The notes under the pieces were generated by a model that saw only the letters and a list, made by a program, of their open reading frames with translations, was not told the origin of the DNA and did no database searches. Of a stretch of DNA of 64,000 nucleotides, positions 20,272 to 29,689 are shown piece after piece. Origin of the DNA: Trichocoleus desertorum NBK24 (lineage in GTDB: Bacteria; Cyanobacteriota; Cyanobacteriia; FACHB-46); assembly GCF_030409055.1 (NCBI RefSeq), contig NZ_CP116619.1:1998628-2062627 (forward strand), in the 5' to 3' direction. Position numbers and translations under genes: made by a program. Within the stretch, counting starts at the first letter, position 1, and every line of letters starts with the position of its first letter.

Positions 20272-20955
20272 ATGTCTCCCTGGTGGAAGTTGCCCATTGT
20301 GTCTATGACGAGTGCGAATCAAGGTTTGACGACAAGTAAGCTGACCTCACAGGTAGAATCGCCCCAGCAGCATCGGTCATGGCGACAGTCAGTGTTGGCT
20401 GCGGTGCTGGGGTTGGTGATTGCGATCGCGGGTCTGTGTTCGGTGGGAGTTTCACCTGCATGGGCAGGAATTGACGACGATCGCTTTGACGGCAATATTT
20501 TTGCGCTCTATGCGGGCAATGGAGCATTGGTACCACCCAGAACCACTTTGGCAGATTCAATTCAGCGGCATAAGCCTGCATTGCTGGTATTTTTTGTCGA
20601 TGACAGCAAGGACTGCAAGCAGTTTTCCCCAGTGGTCTCTCAGCTCCAAGGCTTTTACGGCAAGGTCGTAGACTTCATTCCTATCAATGTGGATGCGATT
20701 CCAGCCAAGTCTAGCTACAGTCCCACCGAACCTGGCTATTACTATGCTGGCATTGTGCCTCAGACGGTGGTGATCAACCAAGAAGGTAAAGTGGCGTTGA
20801 ATGCCAAGGGTAAGGTTCCCTTTGAAGCAGTAGATGATGCCTTCCGAGAAGTCTTTGACTTGCTGCCCCGCTCTGAGTCTGTACCGCTAAGACGACGGAT
20901 GTTTAATGAGTTCAACTCTGAGCTAACTGAACAAGCAGCTCCTAAGTCTAAGTAA
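20272..20955 (+). CDS. thylakoid membrane photosystem I accumulation factor (thioredoxin-like)
   Basis: This is a protein of about 227 residues. A hydrophobic signal or anchor (about 50-70, ending SPAWAG) precedes a thioredoxin-fold domain containing DDRFDGNIFALYAGNGALVPP, PALLVFFVDDSKDCKQFSPVVSQLQ and GIVPQTVVINQEGK. The usual CxxC is absent, since only one Cys (DDSKDCKQF) occupies that region. The sequence matches the cyanobacterial family named for PSI accumulation. It probably acts on the lumenal face of the thylakoid. The start is uncertain among 20272 and 20308. Confidence 0.85.
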   Translation: MSPWWKLPIVSMTSANQGLTTSKLTSQVESPQQHRSWRQSVLAAVLGLVIAIAGLCSVGVSPAWAGIDDDRFDGNIFALYAGNGALVPPRTTLADSIQRHKPALLVFFVDDSKDCKQFSPVVSQLQGFYGKVVDFIPINVDAIPAKSSYSPTEPGYYYAGIVPQTVVINQEGKVALNAKGKVPFEAVDDAFREVFDLLPRSESVPLRRRMFNEFNSELTEQAAPKSK

Positions 20956-20987
20956 GCACCAACCACAGGTTCTTAATAACAGCGAGG

Positions 20988-21018
20988 GTAGGGGTACAGA
21001 GTGTTGTGCCCCTACTTT
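20988..21018. repeat. GTAGGGG palindrome, terminator-like
   Basis: GTAGGGGTACA (20988-20998) pairs with TGTGCCCCTAC (21005-21015) with a single G-T mismatch and leads into TTT. The sequence class is a common cyanobacterial intergenic palindrome. Its place between convergent genes suits bidirectional termination. Confidence 0.6.
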
Positions 21019-21057
21019 GCTATGAGGTATGAGGGTATCTTTAAGCGTTGAAAGAGG

Positions 21058-22113
21058 CTAAACCTGACACAAGACAAGGCCAAACCACTGTTTAGGATCG
21101 CTCCAAGCTTGAATGGGGTTTAAACCTTTGGCTTTAAGGTCTTGCTGCATGGATGCCAGATTGAACTTGCGCGAGATTTCAGTGTGAATCGTTTCACCCG
21201 CCGCAAACTCCAGGGTTAAGTTGAGCGATCGCAATTGGACTGTTTGCGATCGCAAGCTCTTGAGGTAAATCTCAATTTGATGCAGCGACTGGTTATAGAA
21301 GGCCACATGCTCAAACTGCGAAATATCAAAGTCGCCTTGGAAACGCCAATTGAGATGGGTCAGCATATTAAGGTTAAAGGCTGCGGTGATCCCTTTGCTG
21401 TCGTTGTAAGCAGCTTCTAGAACCTCAGGTGACTTTTGTAAGTCAAACCCCAATAGGAAATACTCTCCTGGCCTCAAAGCCTCCTTTATTTGACTAAAGA
21501 AAACATCGCACTGTTGAGGGGAGAGATTGCCCAGAGAACTGCCGAGGAAGCAAATCATCCGAGTGGGCAGTTGGGCAGGCTCTAGCTTCGCCAGGGCTAG
21601 CTCGTAAGTACTGACTAAGCCGTGGACTTGCAAGGTGGGGTAGTCGATCAGCAAATCCCGCGCACTACTTTCGAGGATGCCAGCACTGACATCAATCGGC
21701 ATGTAGTGTAAAGGCTGCTCTAGGGAAGCATAAGCATCTAGCAAAATCCGGGTTTTGATGGCACTCCCGCTGCCGAGTTCGACTAACTCACAAGGCCCGG
21801 TAATTTGGGCGATCGCTGAGGCATATTGTTGAAGGATAGCCGTCTCAGTCCGAGTTAAATAGTACTCTGGCAGTTCACAGATTTGCTCAAATAGCTGAGA
21901 GCCGCGATCGTCGTAGAAATAATGCGGGGGCAAGGATTTGGGCGCTTTGCTTAAACCCTCCACCACATCCTTTCCAGCAGTAAGCTCTTTGGCTAAAGGA
22001 TTACTAGGACTGATCAGGTGGTCAATCTGCAAGCGCTGTTCTAGGGGCTGAACAACACCTTGGTCTGGGGGTTGAGACACAAGATTGATGCCCACTGCTT
22101 TAAAAATTGACAT
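21058..22113 (-). CDS. egtD: L-histidine N(alpha)-methyltransferase (ergothioneine synthesis)
   Basis: EgtD trimethylates histidine to hercynine with SAM, the first step toward the antioxidant ergothioneine. The 351-residue protein shows LPPHYFYDDRGSQLFEQICELPEYYLTRTE, the SAM site LVELGSGSAIKTRILLDA, and FLGSSLGNLSP, all hallmark EgtD motifs. The sulfoxide synthase gene egtB is usually adjacent but is absent from this window, so the pathway would need a distant partner. An inverted repeat lies about 55-90 bp upstream of the start. Confidence 0.94.
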   Translation of the reverse strand: MSIFKAVGINLVSQPPDQGVVQPLEQRLQIDHLISPSNPLAKELTAGKDVVEGLSKAPKSLPPHYFYDDRGSQLFEQICELPEYYLTRTETAILQQYASAIAQITGPCELVELGSGSAIKTRILLDAYASLEQPLHYMPIDVSAGILESSARDLLIDYPTLQVHGLVSTYELALAKLEPAQLPTRMICFLGSSLGNLSPQQCDVFFSQIKEALRPGEYFLLGFDLQKSPEVLEAAYNDSKGITAAFNLNMLTHLNWRFQGDFDISQFEHVAFYNQSLHQIEIYLKSLRSQTVQLRSLNLTLEFAAGETIHTEISRKFNLASMQQDLKAKGLNPIQAWSDPKQWFGLVLCQV

Positions 22114-22168
22114 CCTACCTCCGTAAGTGTGATGGCAGCGAGATAGCTGATGACTCGCAGCAAGTTAG

Positions 22169-22202
22169 CACATCCATGTAAAAGCATGAGCTTATGGATG
22201 TG
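22169..22202. promoter_or_regulatory. inverted repeat upstream of egtD
   Basis: CACATCCAT (22169-22177) and ATGGATGTG (22194-22202) are a perfect 9-bp inverted pair with a 16-nt spacer, 56 bp before the egtD start. It could be a dyad operator or RNA hairpin. There is no T tract for termination. Confidence 0.4.
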
Positions 22203-22398
22203 AGGCTTCTTAAATAGAGAACCACACAGCTATTCTCAGCCAAATCGAACTCAAGTGAGATTTTTTGACCAATCACTGGCTCCCCTCCCGTGGATACTAT
22301 GTCTATAAACAGGTTAGGGCTGGCTATACACAGCAGCTTCCGTGGGAGAGGGGTAACGTAAGCGGGGTGAGGTTTAGATGTGATCTAATCCAGTTTTT

Positions 22399-23697
22399 TT
22401 AGAGGCTCGACAACACATCGCGTGCAGCTTCTAAGGTGCGATCGATATCAGCGTCGGTATGAGCCAACGAAGTAAAGCCTGCTTCAAACTGGGAGGGAGC
22501 TAAGTATACACCCCGTTCCAACATACCGCGATGGAAACGGCTGAACTTGGTGAGGTCGCACTTCTTGGCATCTTCGTAATTGTGAACAGGGCCTTCAGTA
22601 AAGAAGAAACCGAACATGCCACTGATACTGCCGCCGCAAGCCGCATGACCTGTTTCTTGGGCGATTTGTAGCAGACCTTCAACCAGCTTCTTGGTGACGC
22701 GATCGAGATGCTCGTAACTGCCAGGTTGCCGCAGTAGCTCCAAAGTTTTGATGCCAGCGGTCATTGCCAAAGGGTTACCAGAAAGAGTGCCAGCTTGGTA
22801 CATCGGGCCAGAAGGCGCAACCATCGCCATAATGTCGCGGCGACCGCCATAAGCCCCTACAGGTAGCCCACCCCCAATCACCTTACCCATCGTGGTCAGG
22901 TCGGGAGTGATGCCGAATTTTTGCTGAGCACCCCCGTAGGAAATCCGGAAGCCAGTCATGACTTCATCAAATACCAGCAAAGCCCCGTGCTCTTGAGTAA
23001 TCTCGCGCAAGCCCGCTAAGAAGCCAGCATCGGGAGGAATGAAACCTGCATTGCCGACGACAGGCTCCAAAATCACCCCAGCAATTTGGTCAGGGTTCTC
23101 CGCAAACAATGCTTTGACGGCATCAAGGTCGTTGAAGGGGGCCGTCAAGGTGTTGGCAGTCGTGGACTTGGGTACGCCAGGGGAGTCAGGCAAGCCAAGG
23201 GTCGCAACACCCGAACCCGCCTTGACCAAGAACATATCGGCATGACCGTGGTAGCAGCCTTCAAACTTGACGATTTTCTCCCGTCCGGTGAAAGCTCGCA
23301 TCAAGCGTAACACGGACATGCAAGCTTCTGTTCCGGAATTGACGAAGCGCACCATTTCAACGCTGGGTACAGCATCAATCACCATCTCGGCCAGAATATT
23401 TTCTAGCGCTGAGGGCGCACCAAAACTCGTCCCTTTTTCCAGGACTTCATGCAGGGCTTTGTTCACTTCTGGATGGGAGTGACCACAGATGGCTGGCCCC
23501 CAGCTACCCACATAGTCAATGTACTGGTTTCCGTCTACATCCCAGGCATAAGCTCCCTGGACGCGATCGAAAACGATGGGCTGACCACCCACAGATTTAA
23601 AGGCACGCACTGGAGAGCTAACGCCCCCTGGCATCAATTTTTGGGCAGCTGCGAAAATTTCTTCTGACTTAGTGGTTTTAAGTGTCGTGACAACCAA
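22399..23697 (-). CDS. hemL: glutamate-1-semialdehyde 2,1-aminomutase
   Basis: HemL is a PLP enzyme converting glutamate-1-semialdehyde to 5-aminolevulinate, feeding heme, chlorophyll and bilins by the C5 route. The 432-residue length is typical. Motifs include [22 protein letters not shown], the [19 protein letters not shown] cofactor region, FDEVMTGFR, and [18 protein letters not shown] carrying the PLP lysine. A complete gene, monocistronic. Confidence 0.97.
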   Translation of the reverse strand: MVVTTLKTTKSEEIFAAAQKLMPGGVSSPVRAFKSVGGQPIVFDRVQGAYAWDVDGNQYIDYVGSWGPAICGHSHPEVNKALHEVLEKGTSFGAPSALENILAEMVIDAVPSVEMVRFVNSGTEACMSVLRLMRAFTGREKIVKFEGCYHGHADMFLVKAGSGVATLGLPDSPGVPKSTTANTLTAPFNDLDAVKALFAENPDQIAGVILEPVVGNAGFIPPDAGFLAGLREITQEHGALLVFDEVMTGFRISYGGAQQKFGITPDLTTMGKVIGGGLPVGAYGGRRDIMAMVAPSGPMYQAGTLSGNPLAMTAGIKTLELLRQPGSYEHLDRVTKKLVEGLLQIAQETGHAACGGSISGMFGFFFTEGPVHNYEDAKKCDLTKFSRFHRGMLERGVYLAPSQFEAGFTSLAHTDADIDRTLEAARDVLSSL

Positions 23698-24059
23698 GGT
23701 TCTCTCCTGATGTTTCTCTTAACTTTAAAGTCTGACCTAAAACTGAAGTTCTTTTGTGTGTAGAGCTAGAGAGGCAAAATCCACTCTCTCGACTCAAAGA
23801 CTGTGGGTTTGAGCGCTTCAATATCTGCTGTCAGACAGGCGTAAGCTGCAATTCCAGAAGCTATGCTAGTCAATTATCCCATTTCTAGGAGCAGCACGGG
23901 TTGCTGGGTCATGAATCTAGGACTGAGCGTGAATGATTCCGGCGATCGCCCAAAATTTTGATGGGACTATTTGATGGAGCTAGCAGTTTGGTCGCGATCG
24001 CGCAATGATATCTTAGACGGGTTAACCTTGCGCCAACCTCCGCTGGAACTGCTGAAGTT
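23698..24059. other. intergenic region between divergent hemL and hisIE
   Basis: No gene or hairpin is evident in these 362 bp. The segment must hold both divergent promoters. Several HIP1 motifs occur near 23940-24000. Confidence 0.5.
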
Positions 24060-24710
24060 ATGTCTGCTCCTGAATCGACCGCCTTTCGTCAAGCTATCCC
24101 TGTAGACCAAATTCGCTACAACGAGCAGGGACTAGTGCCCGCCATTATCCAAGATTATTTGGATGGCACGGTGTTGATGATGGCTTGGATGAATCGGGAG
24201 TCCTTGCAAAAAACAATGGAAACGGGCGAAACCTGGTTCTGGAGCCGTTCCCGCTCCGAGTTTTGGCATAAGGGTGAAACTTCTGGTCATACCCAAAAGG
24301 TGCGATCGCTGCGCTATGACTGCGATAGTGATGCGCTACTGGTAAGCGTGGAGCAAATTGGTGATATTGCCTGCCACACCGGAGAGCGCAGTTGCTTCCA
24401 TCAAGTCGATGGTGGCATCACTCCACCACCCGCCGATACGCTCTCTCAAGTGTTTAGCGTAATTAGCGATCGCCGCGACAACCCTAGTCCCGACTCTTAC
24501 ACCTGCAAACTCTTGGCGGGTGGCGACAACAAAATTCTCAAGAAAATTGGTGAAGAATCAGCCGAAGTCGTGATGGCCTTTAAGGATGACGATGCCGAAG
24601 CGATCGCCGGAGAAGTCGCCGACTTGTTCTATCACACCCTGGTTGCTCTAGCCCACCACAAAGTAGACATCAAAGCTGTCTATCGCAAGCTCCAAGAACG
24701 TCGCCGCTAA
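24060..24710 (+). CDS. hisIE: bifunctional phosphoribosyl-AMP cyclohydrolase / phosphoribosyl-ATP pyrophosphatase
   Basis: This enzyme carries out two early steps of histidine biosynthesis. The N-terminal HisI domain (about 1-115) has [32 protein letters not shown] and the metal-binding Cys motifs DCDSDALLV and CHTGERSCF. The C-terminal HisE domain (about 125-216) has the MazG-like [15 protein letters not shown] and [13 protein letters not shown]. The fused length of 216 is standard for cyanobacteria. Confidence 0.96.
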   Translation: MSAPESTAFRQAIPVDQIRYNEQGLVPAIIQDYLDGTVLMMAWMNRESLQKTMETGETWFWSRSRSEFWHKGETSGHTQKVRSLRYDCDSDALLVSVEQIGDIACHTGERSCFHQVDGGITPPPADTLSQVFSVISDRRDNPSPDSYTCKLLAGGDNKILKKIGEESAEVVMAFKDDDAEAIAGEVADLFYHTLVALAHHKVDIKAVYRKLQERRR

Positions 24711-24736
24711 ATTCCTCCTCTCAATTCACCAAATAT

Positions 24737-24812
24737 GTAGCGTGTGTTAGGCGCAGCCGTAACGCACAGCCCCAACAGTCAAGGTGCGTGTGCTGACGCT
24801 TGCACACCCTAC
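24737..24812. repeat. 76-bp foldback intergenic repeat
   Basis: GTAGCGTGTG (24737-24746) and CACACCCTAC (24803-24812) form imperfect inverted ends. The interior, with GCGCAGCCGTAACGCAC and GTGCTGACGCTTGC, is also self-complementary. This is the familiar cyanobacterial repeat of the type found around transcribed genes. It separates convergent hisIE and the MFS gene. Confidence 0.65.
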
Positions 24813-24818
24813 GTTTTG

Positions 24819-25994
24819 CTATGAAGGGCGCGGCATGATTCGTTGCAGATATTGCAGAATCAACAAAGCAAAGCCAATGCTCAAAGCTAAGCCCAACCAA
24901 AAACTGTAAGCTACAAACTTGGACTGATCGAGTGCCCAACCTCCCAGCGGCGGGCCAATGAAATAGCCGATCGCCCAGCATTGCGAATTAATTGAAAGAT
25001 AAACACCCCGTAGGGATTCTGGAGCTAGATCTACTACCAGTGAAGAAGCGGCAGGCGTGTAAGCCACATTCGCGATCGCCAACACTGCCAAACTCAAACC
25101 AGCCCAGAACCATTGCCCGCTAGCTGTGACACCTGTGGCCCACACCAACACAAAGCCGATCGCCCAAATTAAAGCCGAGATCATTAAGGCGCGAGGACGG
25201 CTAAAGCGATTCAACCAGCGGGCGACGGGGAGTTGGCACAGAACTGATAAGACTAAGTGCCCTGTAAACAACGCGCTGATTTCTTTAGGCGCAAACCCTT
25301 GGCCCACATTACCAACTGAAACAAAATTGCTAAAGTACAGCGGCATCGTGCTTTGGATTTGGGAGATATAGGTGGTGAACAGAATATTCACCAGCGCATA
25401 CACCAGCAAAGCTCGATCGCGCAGAGCTATGCCCCAGCCTTTTAGCCATTGCTGAGGTTCATTTTTGGGTTTCACGGTTTCAGCGATCGCCACATAAACC
25501 ACACCCAGAAAGACCACAAAGGAAATGCCATCCAGGATAAATAACGTGCGATAAGCCCCCGTAGCACTGATCAACACTCCTCCAAGTACTACACCCAACC
25601 CTAAACCCAAGCTATCGGCCAACCGAGTCAAAGCGTAAGCTTCATTGCGTTGGTTTGGAATGGTTAGATCGGCCACAACTGCTTCGGTGGCAGGCCAGTA
25701 CAAACCCAAGCCCAAGCCCATCAACAAGTTACCAATGACAAAGATAGGAAAGTTGGTGGTCGCAGCCAAGACAAAAGAGGCGATCGCTGAAACCAATGCT
25801 GACAAAAGTAATGTGCGTCGTCGGCCCCAACTCGGAGAATCAGACAAGGAACCGCTCAAGAGCCGCCCCACAACCCCAGAAATGGAAGCACTGCCTAGTC
25901 CCAAACCGACAGCGACTGCGGACAAATGTACCTGATTAACAAAAAAAATGGGAGCGTAAAATAAGGTAAAGCCGCTGCCAAGTTGAGAGAGCAA
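24819..25994 (-). CDS. MFS transporter
   Basis: This is a major facilitator with about 12 helices; 391 residues are counted from a TTG codon. The MFS motif between helices 2 and 3 is visible as GRLLSGSLSDSPSWGRRRTLL, and the second-half equivalent as RWLNRFSRPRAL. Substrate is unknown. Frame and hydrophobicity continue upstream of the TTG to about 26066 (YSRFSWLPQLNPQVWILIFGRL), where GAGGAG precedes ATT and ATC codons but no ATG, GTG or TTG. The true start may therefore be non-canonical, and the TTG start given here is probably too short. Confidence 0.85.
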   Translation of the reverse strand: MLSQLGSGFTLFYAPIFFVNQVHLSAVAVGLGLGSASISGVVGRLLSGSLSDSPSWGRRRTLLLSALVSAIASFVLAATTNFPIFVIGNLLMGLGLGLYWPATEAVVADLTIPNQRNEAYALTRLADSLGLGLGVVLGGVLISATGAYRTLFILDGISFVVFLGVVYVAIAETVKPKNEPQQWLKGWGIALRDRALLVYALVNILFTTYISQIQSTMPLYFSNFVSVGNVGQGFAPKEISALFTGHLVLSVLCQLPVARWLNRFSRPRALMISALIWAIGFVLVWATGVTASGQWFWAGLSLAVLAIANVAYTPAASSLVVDLAPESLRGVYLSINSQCWAIGYFIGPPLGGWALDQSKFVAYSFWLGLALSIGFALLILQYLQRIMPRPS

Positions 25995-26204
25995 TCGACC
26001 AAAGATCAGAATCCAAACCTGGGGATTGAGCTGGGGTAGCCAAGAAAATCGAGAATAGATAGGAATTTCTCCTCTCAGTCAAACCTTAATTCAACCAATC
26101 TTAGCGATCGCAGCCCTCTAATCATGATTCTTTCTGAAGAGGAAGTGATTTCCAGCAAGCTCCCCATTAAACTTTTCAAGGAGTGACCGGAGCGTGAAAT
26201 AACT

Positions 26205-26951
26205 GTGACGCAATTTCTGTTTGTAACCGACCTGGACAACACTCTAGTAGGAGATGCCGCCGCCCTCCAAGTGTTGAATCAGAAGCTAGCCCAGCATCGC
26301 CAAGAGCATGGCACCAAAATTGTTTATAGTACCGGGCGATCGCTGTCGTCTTACCAAGAACTCAAAGCCGAACAGCAATTGCTAGAGCCAGATGCCCTGG
26401 TTGTGGCAGTAGGCACCGAAATTTACTACAAGGGCAGTGAAACCCCAGATGAAACTTGGTCAGATAAACTTTCGCACCAGTGGGATCGAGAGGTGGTGGT
26501 AGCAACGGGGGCACATTTTGCCGATCTAGTACCTCAGCCTGAGCCAGAACAGCGTCCCTTTAAGGTGAGTTATTTCTTGACGGAGAAAGCCGCCGTTGAA
26601 GTTTTACCGCAAATCGAAGCCTTGTTAAAGGAACGCGGCTTAGAAGTGAAGCTGATTTACAGCAGTGGCAAAGACTTCGATATTTTGCCTCACCAAGCCG
26701 ATAAAGGGAGGGCAATGGCGTTCTTACGGCAAACCTGGGGAATTGACCCAGCCCAAACTGTGGTGTGCGGTGATTCTGGTAATGATTGTGCTCTGTTCTC
26801 GGTAGAGAAGGAACGCGGAATCATTGTCGGCAACGCCCAACCCGAAATGCTGGCATGGCATGAAGCTAACCCCTTCGAGCATCACTATTTAGCCAAAGCT
26901 CACTGCGCGGGCGGTATTCTGGAAGGTCTGAACTACTTCGGCTTTCTCTAA
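26205..26951 (+). CDS. spp: sucrose-phosphate phosphatase
   Basis: This 248-residue HAD-superfamily enzyme dephosphorylates sucrose-6-phosphate, the last step of sucrose (compatible solute) synthesis. HAD motif I is FVTDLDNTLVGD (nucleophile Asp9), motif II is YSTGRSLSSY, the motif III lysine lies near HQADKGRAM, and motif IV is VCGDSGNDCALF. The sucrose-type C2 cap is present. It starts with GTG at 26205. ruvA follows 14 bp later. The sucrose-phosphate synthase gene is not in the window. Confidence 0.92.
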   Translation: MTQFLFVTDLDNTLVGDAAALQVLNQKLAQHRQEHGTKIVYSTGRSLSSYQELKAEQQLLEPDALVVAVGTEIYYKGSETPDETWSDKLSHQWDREVVVATGAHFADLVPQPEPEQRPFKVSYFLTEKAAVEVLPQIEALLKERGLEVKLIYSSGKDFDILPHQADKGRAMAFLRQTWGIDPAQTVVCGDSGNDCALFSVEKERGIIVGNAQPEMLAWHEANPFEHHYLAKAHCAGGILEGLNYFGFL

Positions 26952-26965
26952 ACTTTCTCTCAATC

Positions 26966-27592
26966 ATGATTGGTTATCTCCAAGGCACCGTCGCCAGTAT
27001 CCAAAAGAGTCCCAGCAATCGGGTTACGCTCACTCTAGATGTCAACCAGGTGGGCTACGACATCCAAGTGGTTCCCCGCTTAATTCAACAGTTGCCCGAT
27101 TTAGGAGAGCCTATCCAGATCTTCACGCATTTACAAGTGAGAGAAGACCAAATGATTTTGTTTGGCTTTGGCACCGCCGCCGAGCGAGATTTGTTTCGGC
27201 AACTGGTGAGTGTCAGTGGCATTGGCCCCCAACTCGCTGTCGCTCTATTAGACAAAATGGGGCTGCAAGATCTGGTACAGGCGATCGTTTCTGGCAACAC
27301 GAAAGCCTTAGCCCGGACTCCTGGGGTGGGTAACAAAACAGCGGAGCGGATTGCCTTAGAACTAAAAACGAAGCTAGCTGAGTGGCGGCAACATGCAGGG
27401 TTATCCAGCGTGCCCTCGGCTGGCCCCACGCCGGAAATTCAAGAAGATGTAGAAATGACGCTGCTGGCTCTGGGCTATACCAGCGACGAGATTACGCAAG
27501 CGCTCCAAGCCGTGGGGCAAAATACCAGCTTGGCGAAAAATGCTGAACCAGACACCTGGATTCGAGAAGCGATCGCCTGGTTAAGTCAATAA
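26966..27592 (+). CDS. ruvA: Holliday junction DNA helicase subunit RuvA
   Basis: RuvA binds four-way junctions and loads the RuvB motor. The 208-residue protein has the N-terminal OB fold (MIGYLQGTVASI), two helix-hairpin-helix motifs (VSGIGPQLAVALLD and TPGVGNKTAERIALELK) and the C-terminal domain that contacts RuvB (EMTLLALGYTSDEITQAL). It may be co-transcribed with spp, 14 bp upstream. Confidence 0.96.
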   Translation: MIGYLQGTVASIQKSPSNRVTLTLDVNQVGYDIQVVPRLIQQLPDLGEPIQIFTHLQVREDQMILFGFGTAAERDLFRQLVSVSGIGPQLAVALLDKMGLQDLVQAIVSGNTKALARTPGVGNKTAERIALELKTKLAEWRQHAGLSSVPSAGPTPEIQEDVEMTLLALGYTSDEITQALQAVGQNTSLAKNAEPDTWIREAIAWLSQ

Positions 27593-27714
27593 GAAACCAC
27601 TCTTCTGGTCTGCTGTCTGTGCTCCTGGAGACTGATGTGATTGCTGAGCCGAAAATTTCACAATTGGTAACAAGGCTCTCAGCAATTGCAATTTCCGTTT
27701 TCTAAAGGACTTTT

Positions 27715-29385
27715 ATGGCAAGCCCAATTGAGTTCAGCTTATTTGCTCCCCGTGTCGAAAAAGTGGCGCTGATCGGAACGTTCTCAGAGTGGCAAGAGAC
27801 TCCGATGACCAGAGGAGAAGATGGCTACTATCGGGCCTCTGTAGATCTAGAAGATGGAGTTTATCAGTATAAATTTCGTGTGATCTCCAAGACCGAGTCC
27901 CTGCTAGGCCAGTGGCTCGACGTGAACGATCCTTACGTCACCGAGATCGACCTCAATACTCAAAATGGCGTGATGCGGGTCAAAGATGGGGAAAAGGTCA
28001 GCACCTTTTACGAATGGCAGCACGATGACAAGCCTTTACCTGCCAACGAAGAACTCATCATCTATGAGATGCACATTGCAGATTTCGTCGGTGAAATTGA
28101 AGGGGTGACGTTGGGGGAATATTTTCTTGCCGCGATCGCCAAACTAGACTACTTGGTTGAGCTAGGCATCAACGCGATCGAACTCATGCCCGTAACCGAA
28201 TACACCGGAAATTACCGTTGGGGCTATTTGGTGCGTTATTTCTTGGCCCCTGAGTCCAGCTACGGTAATCCTGAAGACTTGAAAAAATTTATTGATGAGT
28301 GTCATGCCCGTGGTATTCGAGTCTTGATCGACGGCATCTATAACCACTGCGATGGTGAAAGCCCGCTACTCAAGATCGATCGCGACTACTGGTACTACCA
28401 CGACATGCACTATCCAGATGACCCAGATAATTTCTGGGGGCCAGAATTTAACTACGACAACTATGACGAAACTCTAGACATCAAACCCGCCTGGAAATTC
28501 ATTGGCGACGTGGTGCGCTATTGGGTGCAGGAATACCACATTGACGGCATTCGCTACGACGCCATTCGCCAATTGGGTAACTACAACTTTTTATTTTGGT
28601 TAACTCAGGAAGCGACCAAAGCCGCAGGCAACAAACCTTTTTACAACATTGCTGAGCACATTCCTGAGGCGATTTCTGTTACTCAACCCGACGGCCCATT
28701 TGAAGGTTGCTGGCACGAAAGCTTCCGCATTTTTGCGATCGAGCATATCTGTAGTGACAAGTTTGACCTAGCCAAGCTTAAAGAAGCAATTGACGGTAAG
28801 TTCCAAGGGTTTGCAGGTGCCACTTCTGTGGTGAATTACCTTGCCAGCCACGATCGCGAACGCACTTTGACCGAACTGGGCGATCGCGGCATTTTTGACC
28901 AGGCAGCTTTTCAACGGGCCAAGTTAGGCGCTGTCCTGTTAATGACGGCAATGGGCCTGCCAATGATTTGGATGGGCGATGAATTTGGGGAATATAAGCG
29001 CAAAACCGAAACCACAACCCAACCCAACAAACTGCAATGGCATTTACTAGAGCAAGACTTTAACCAAGATTTACTCAAGTATTATCAAAAGTTGATTGCT
29101 TTACGGAAAAAAGCGCCTGCTTTGAAAACCAATAACGTCAATTTCTTCTACGAACATATCGAAAATCAAATATTAGCTTACGTGCGCTGGAATGATATGG
29201 GTTCCAGGGTGGTAGTCGTTGCCAACTTCTCTGATCAGTCTTTCCCTGAATACCAAATTCCTGAGTTTCCAGAAGATGGCAATTGGTATGAATGGTTGAG
29301 CGATCGCCAATACCAAGTAGAGAATGCTTGCCTCACCACGGAACTAAAAGATTTTGCAGCCAAAGTATTCATCTACCAGCCTTAA
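27715..29385 (+). CDS. GH13 alpha-amylase-type enzyme with N-terminal glycogen-binding domain (copy 1)
   Basis: This is a 556-residue protein. Residues 1-95 form a CBM48/AMPK-beta-like starch-binding domain (FAPRVEKVALIGTFSEW). A GH13 barrel follows with region I VLIDGIYNH, nucleophile Asp282 in GIRYDAIRQ, acid/base Glu314 in NIAEHIPE and the third carboxylate Asp380 in ASHDRERT. A beta-sandwich C domain ends the protein. It probably acts on glycogen or maltodextrin, possibly as a branching or hydrolytic enzyme; this is not resolvable by eye. A close paralogue follows in tandem. Confidence 0.88.
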   Translation: MASPIEFSLFAPRVEKVALIGTFSEWQETPMTRGEDGYYRASVDLEDGVYQYKFRVISKTESLLGQWLDVNDPYVTEIDLNTQNGVMRVKDGEKVSTFYEWQHDDKPLPANEELIIYEMHIADFVGEIEGVTLGEYFLAAIAKLDYLVELGINAIELMPVTEYTGNYRWGYLVRYFLAPESSYGNPEDLKKFIDECHARGIRVLIDGIYNHCDGESPLLKIDRDYWYYHDMHYPDDPDNFWGPEFNYDNYDETLDIKPAWKFIGDVVRYWVQEYHIDGIRYDAIRQLGNYNFLFWLTQEATKAAGNKPFYNIAEHIPEAISVTQPDGPFEGCWHESFRIFAIEHICSDKFDLAKLKEAIDGKFQGFAGATSVVNYLASHDRERTLTELGDRGIFDQAAFQRAKLGAVLLMTAMGLPMIWMGDEFGEYKRKTETTTQPNKLQWHLLEQDFNQDLLKYYQKLIALRKKAPALKTNNVNFFYEHIENQILAYVRWNDMGSRVVVVANFSDQSFPEYQIPEFPEDGNWYEWLSDRQYQVENACLTTELKDFAAKVFIYQP

Positions 29386-29410
29386 AAATCACTTTAATTT
29401 ATTCATCCTA

Positions 29411-29508
29411 GTAGGGGCGCTAGCGCAACCCTAGTGTAGCCGTAGCGTAGCCTTAGTGTAGCGATGCCATAGGCTATTGCCGAAGGCTTTAGGGCCGTTT
29501 GCCCCTAC
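29411..29508. repeat. 98-bp foldback repeat with internal 11-bp iterations
   Basis: The ends GTAGGGGC (29411-29418) and GCCCCTAC (29501-29508) are inverted repeats. Inside, three near-copies of an 11-mer (CTAGTGTAGCC, GTAGCGTAGCC, TTAGTGTAGCG) run in tandem from about 29431. This is a MITE-like cyanobacterial element lying between the two GH13 paralogues. Confidence 0.75.
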
Positions 29509-29603
29509 AGTAACGTGCAAATCAAAAGAACATTTTCATAAATCTAGTGAGATTGCGATCGCCCCCATCCTAAAGACATAAATCAAAGTAAAGCAGGTGT
29601 GTG

Positions 29604-29628
29604 ATCATCCCTACTGTAGGGGGATGAT
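29604..29628 (+). terminator. hairpin in the leader of GH13 copy 2
   Basis: ATCATCCCTAC pairs with GTAGGGGGATGAT with one bulged base, followed by TTTAATTC. It lies 61 bp before the ATG of the second GH13 gene. It may terminate transcription from copy 1 or attenuate copy 2. Confidence 0.5.
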
Positions 29629-29689
29629 TTAATTCAGAAAAAAATCAGAGAATCGTCCTAGATTCAACTCAACTGCTTCAAAGAGTTTT

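Noticed and set aside
22260-22365. Inverted CCCCTCCC/GGGAGAGGGG pair before egtD
   Set aside because: The arms are imperfect and 70 bp apart; not convincing as a structure.
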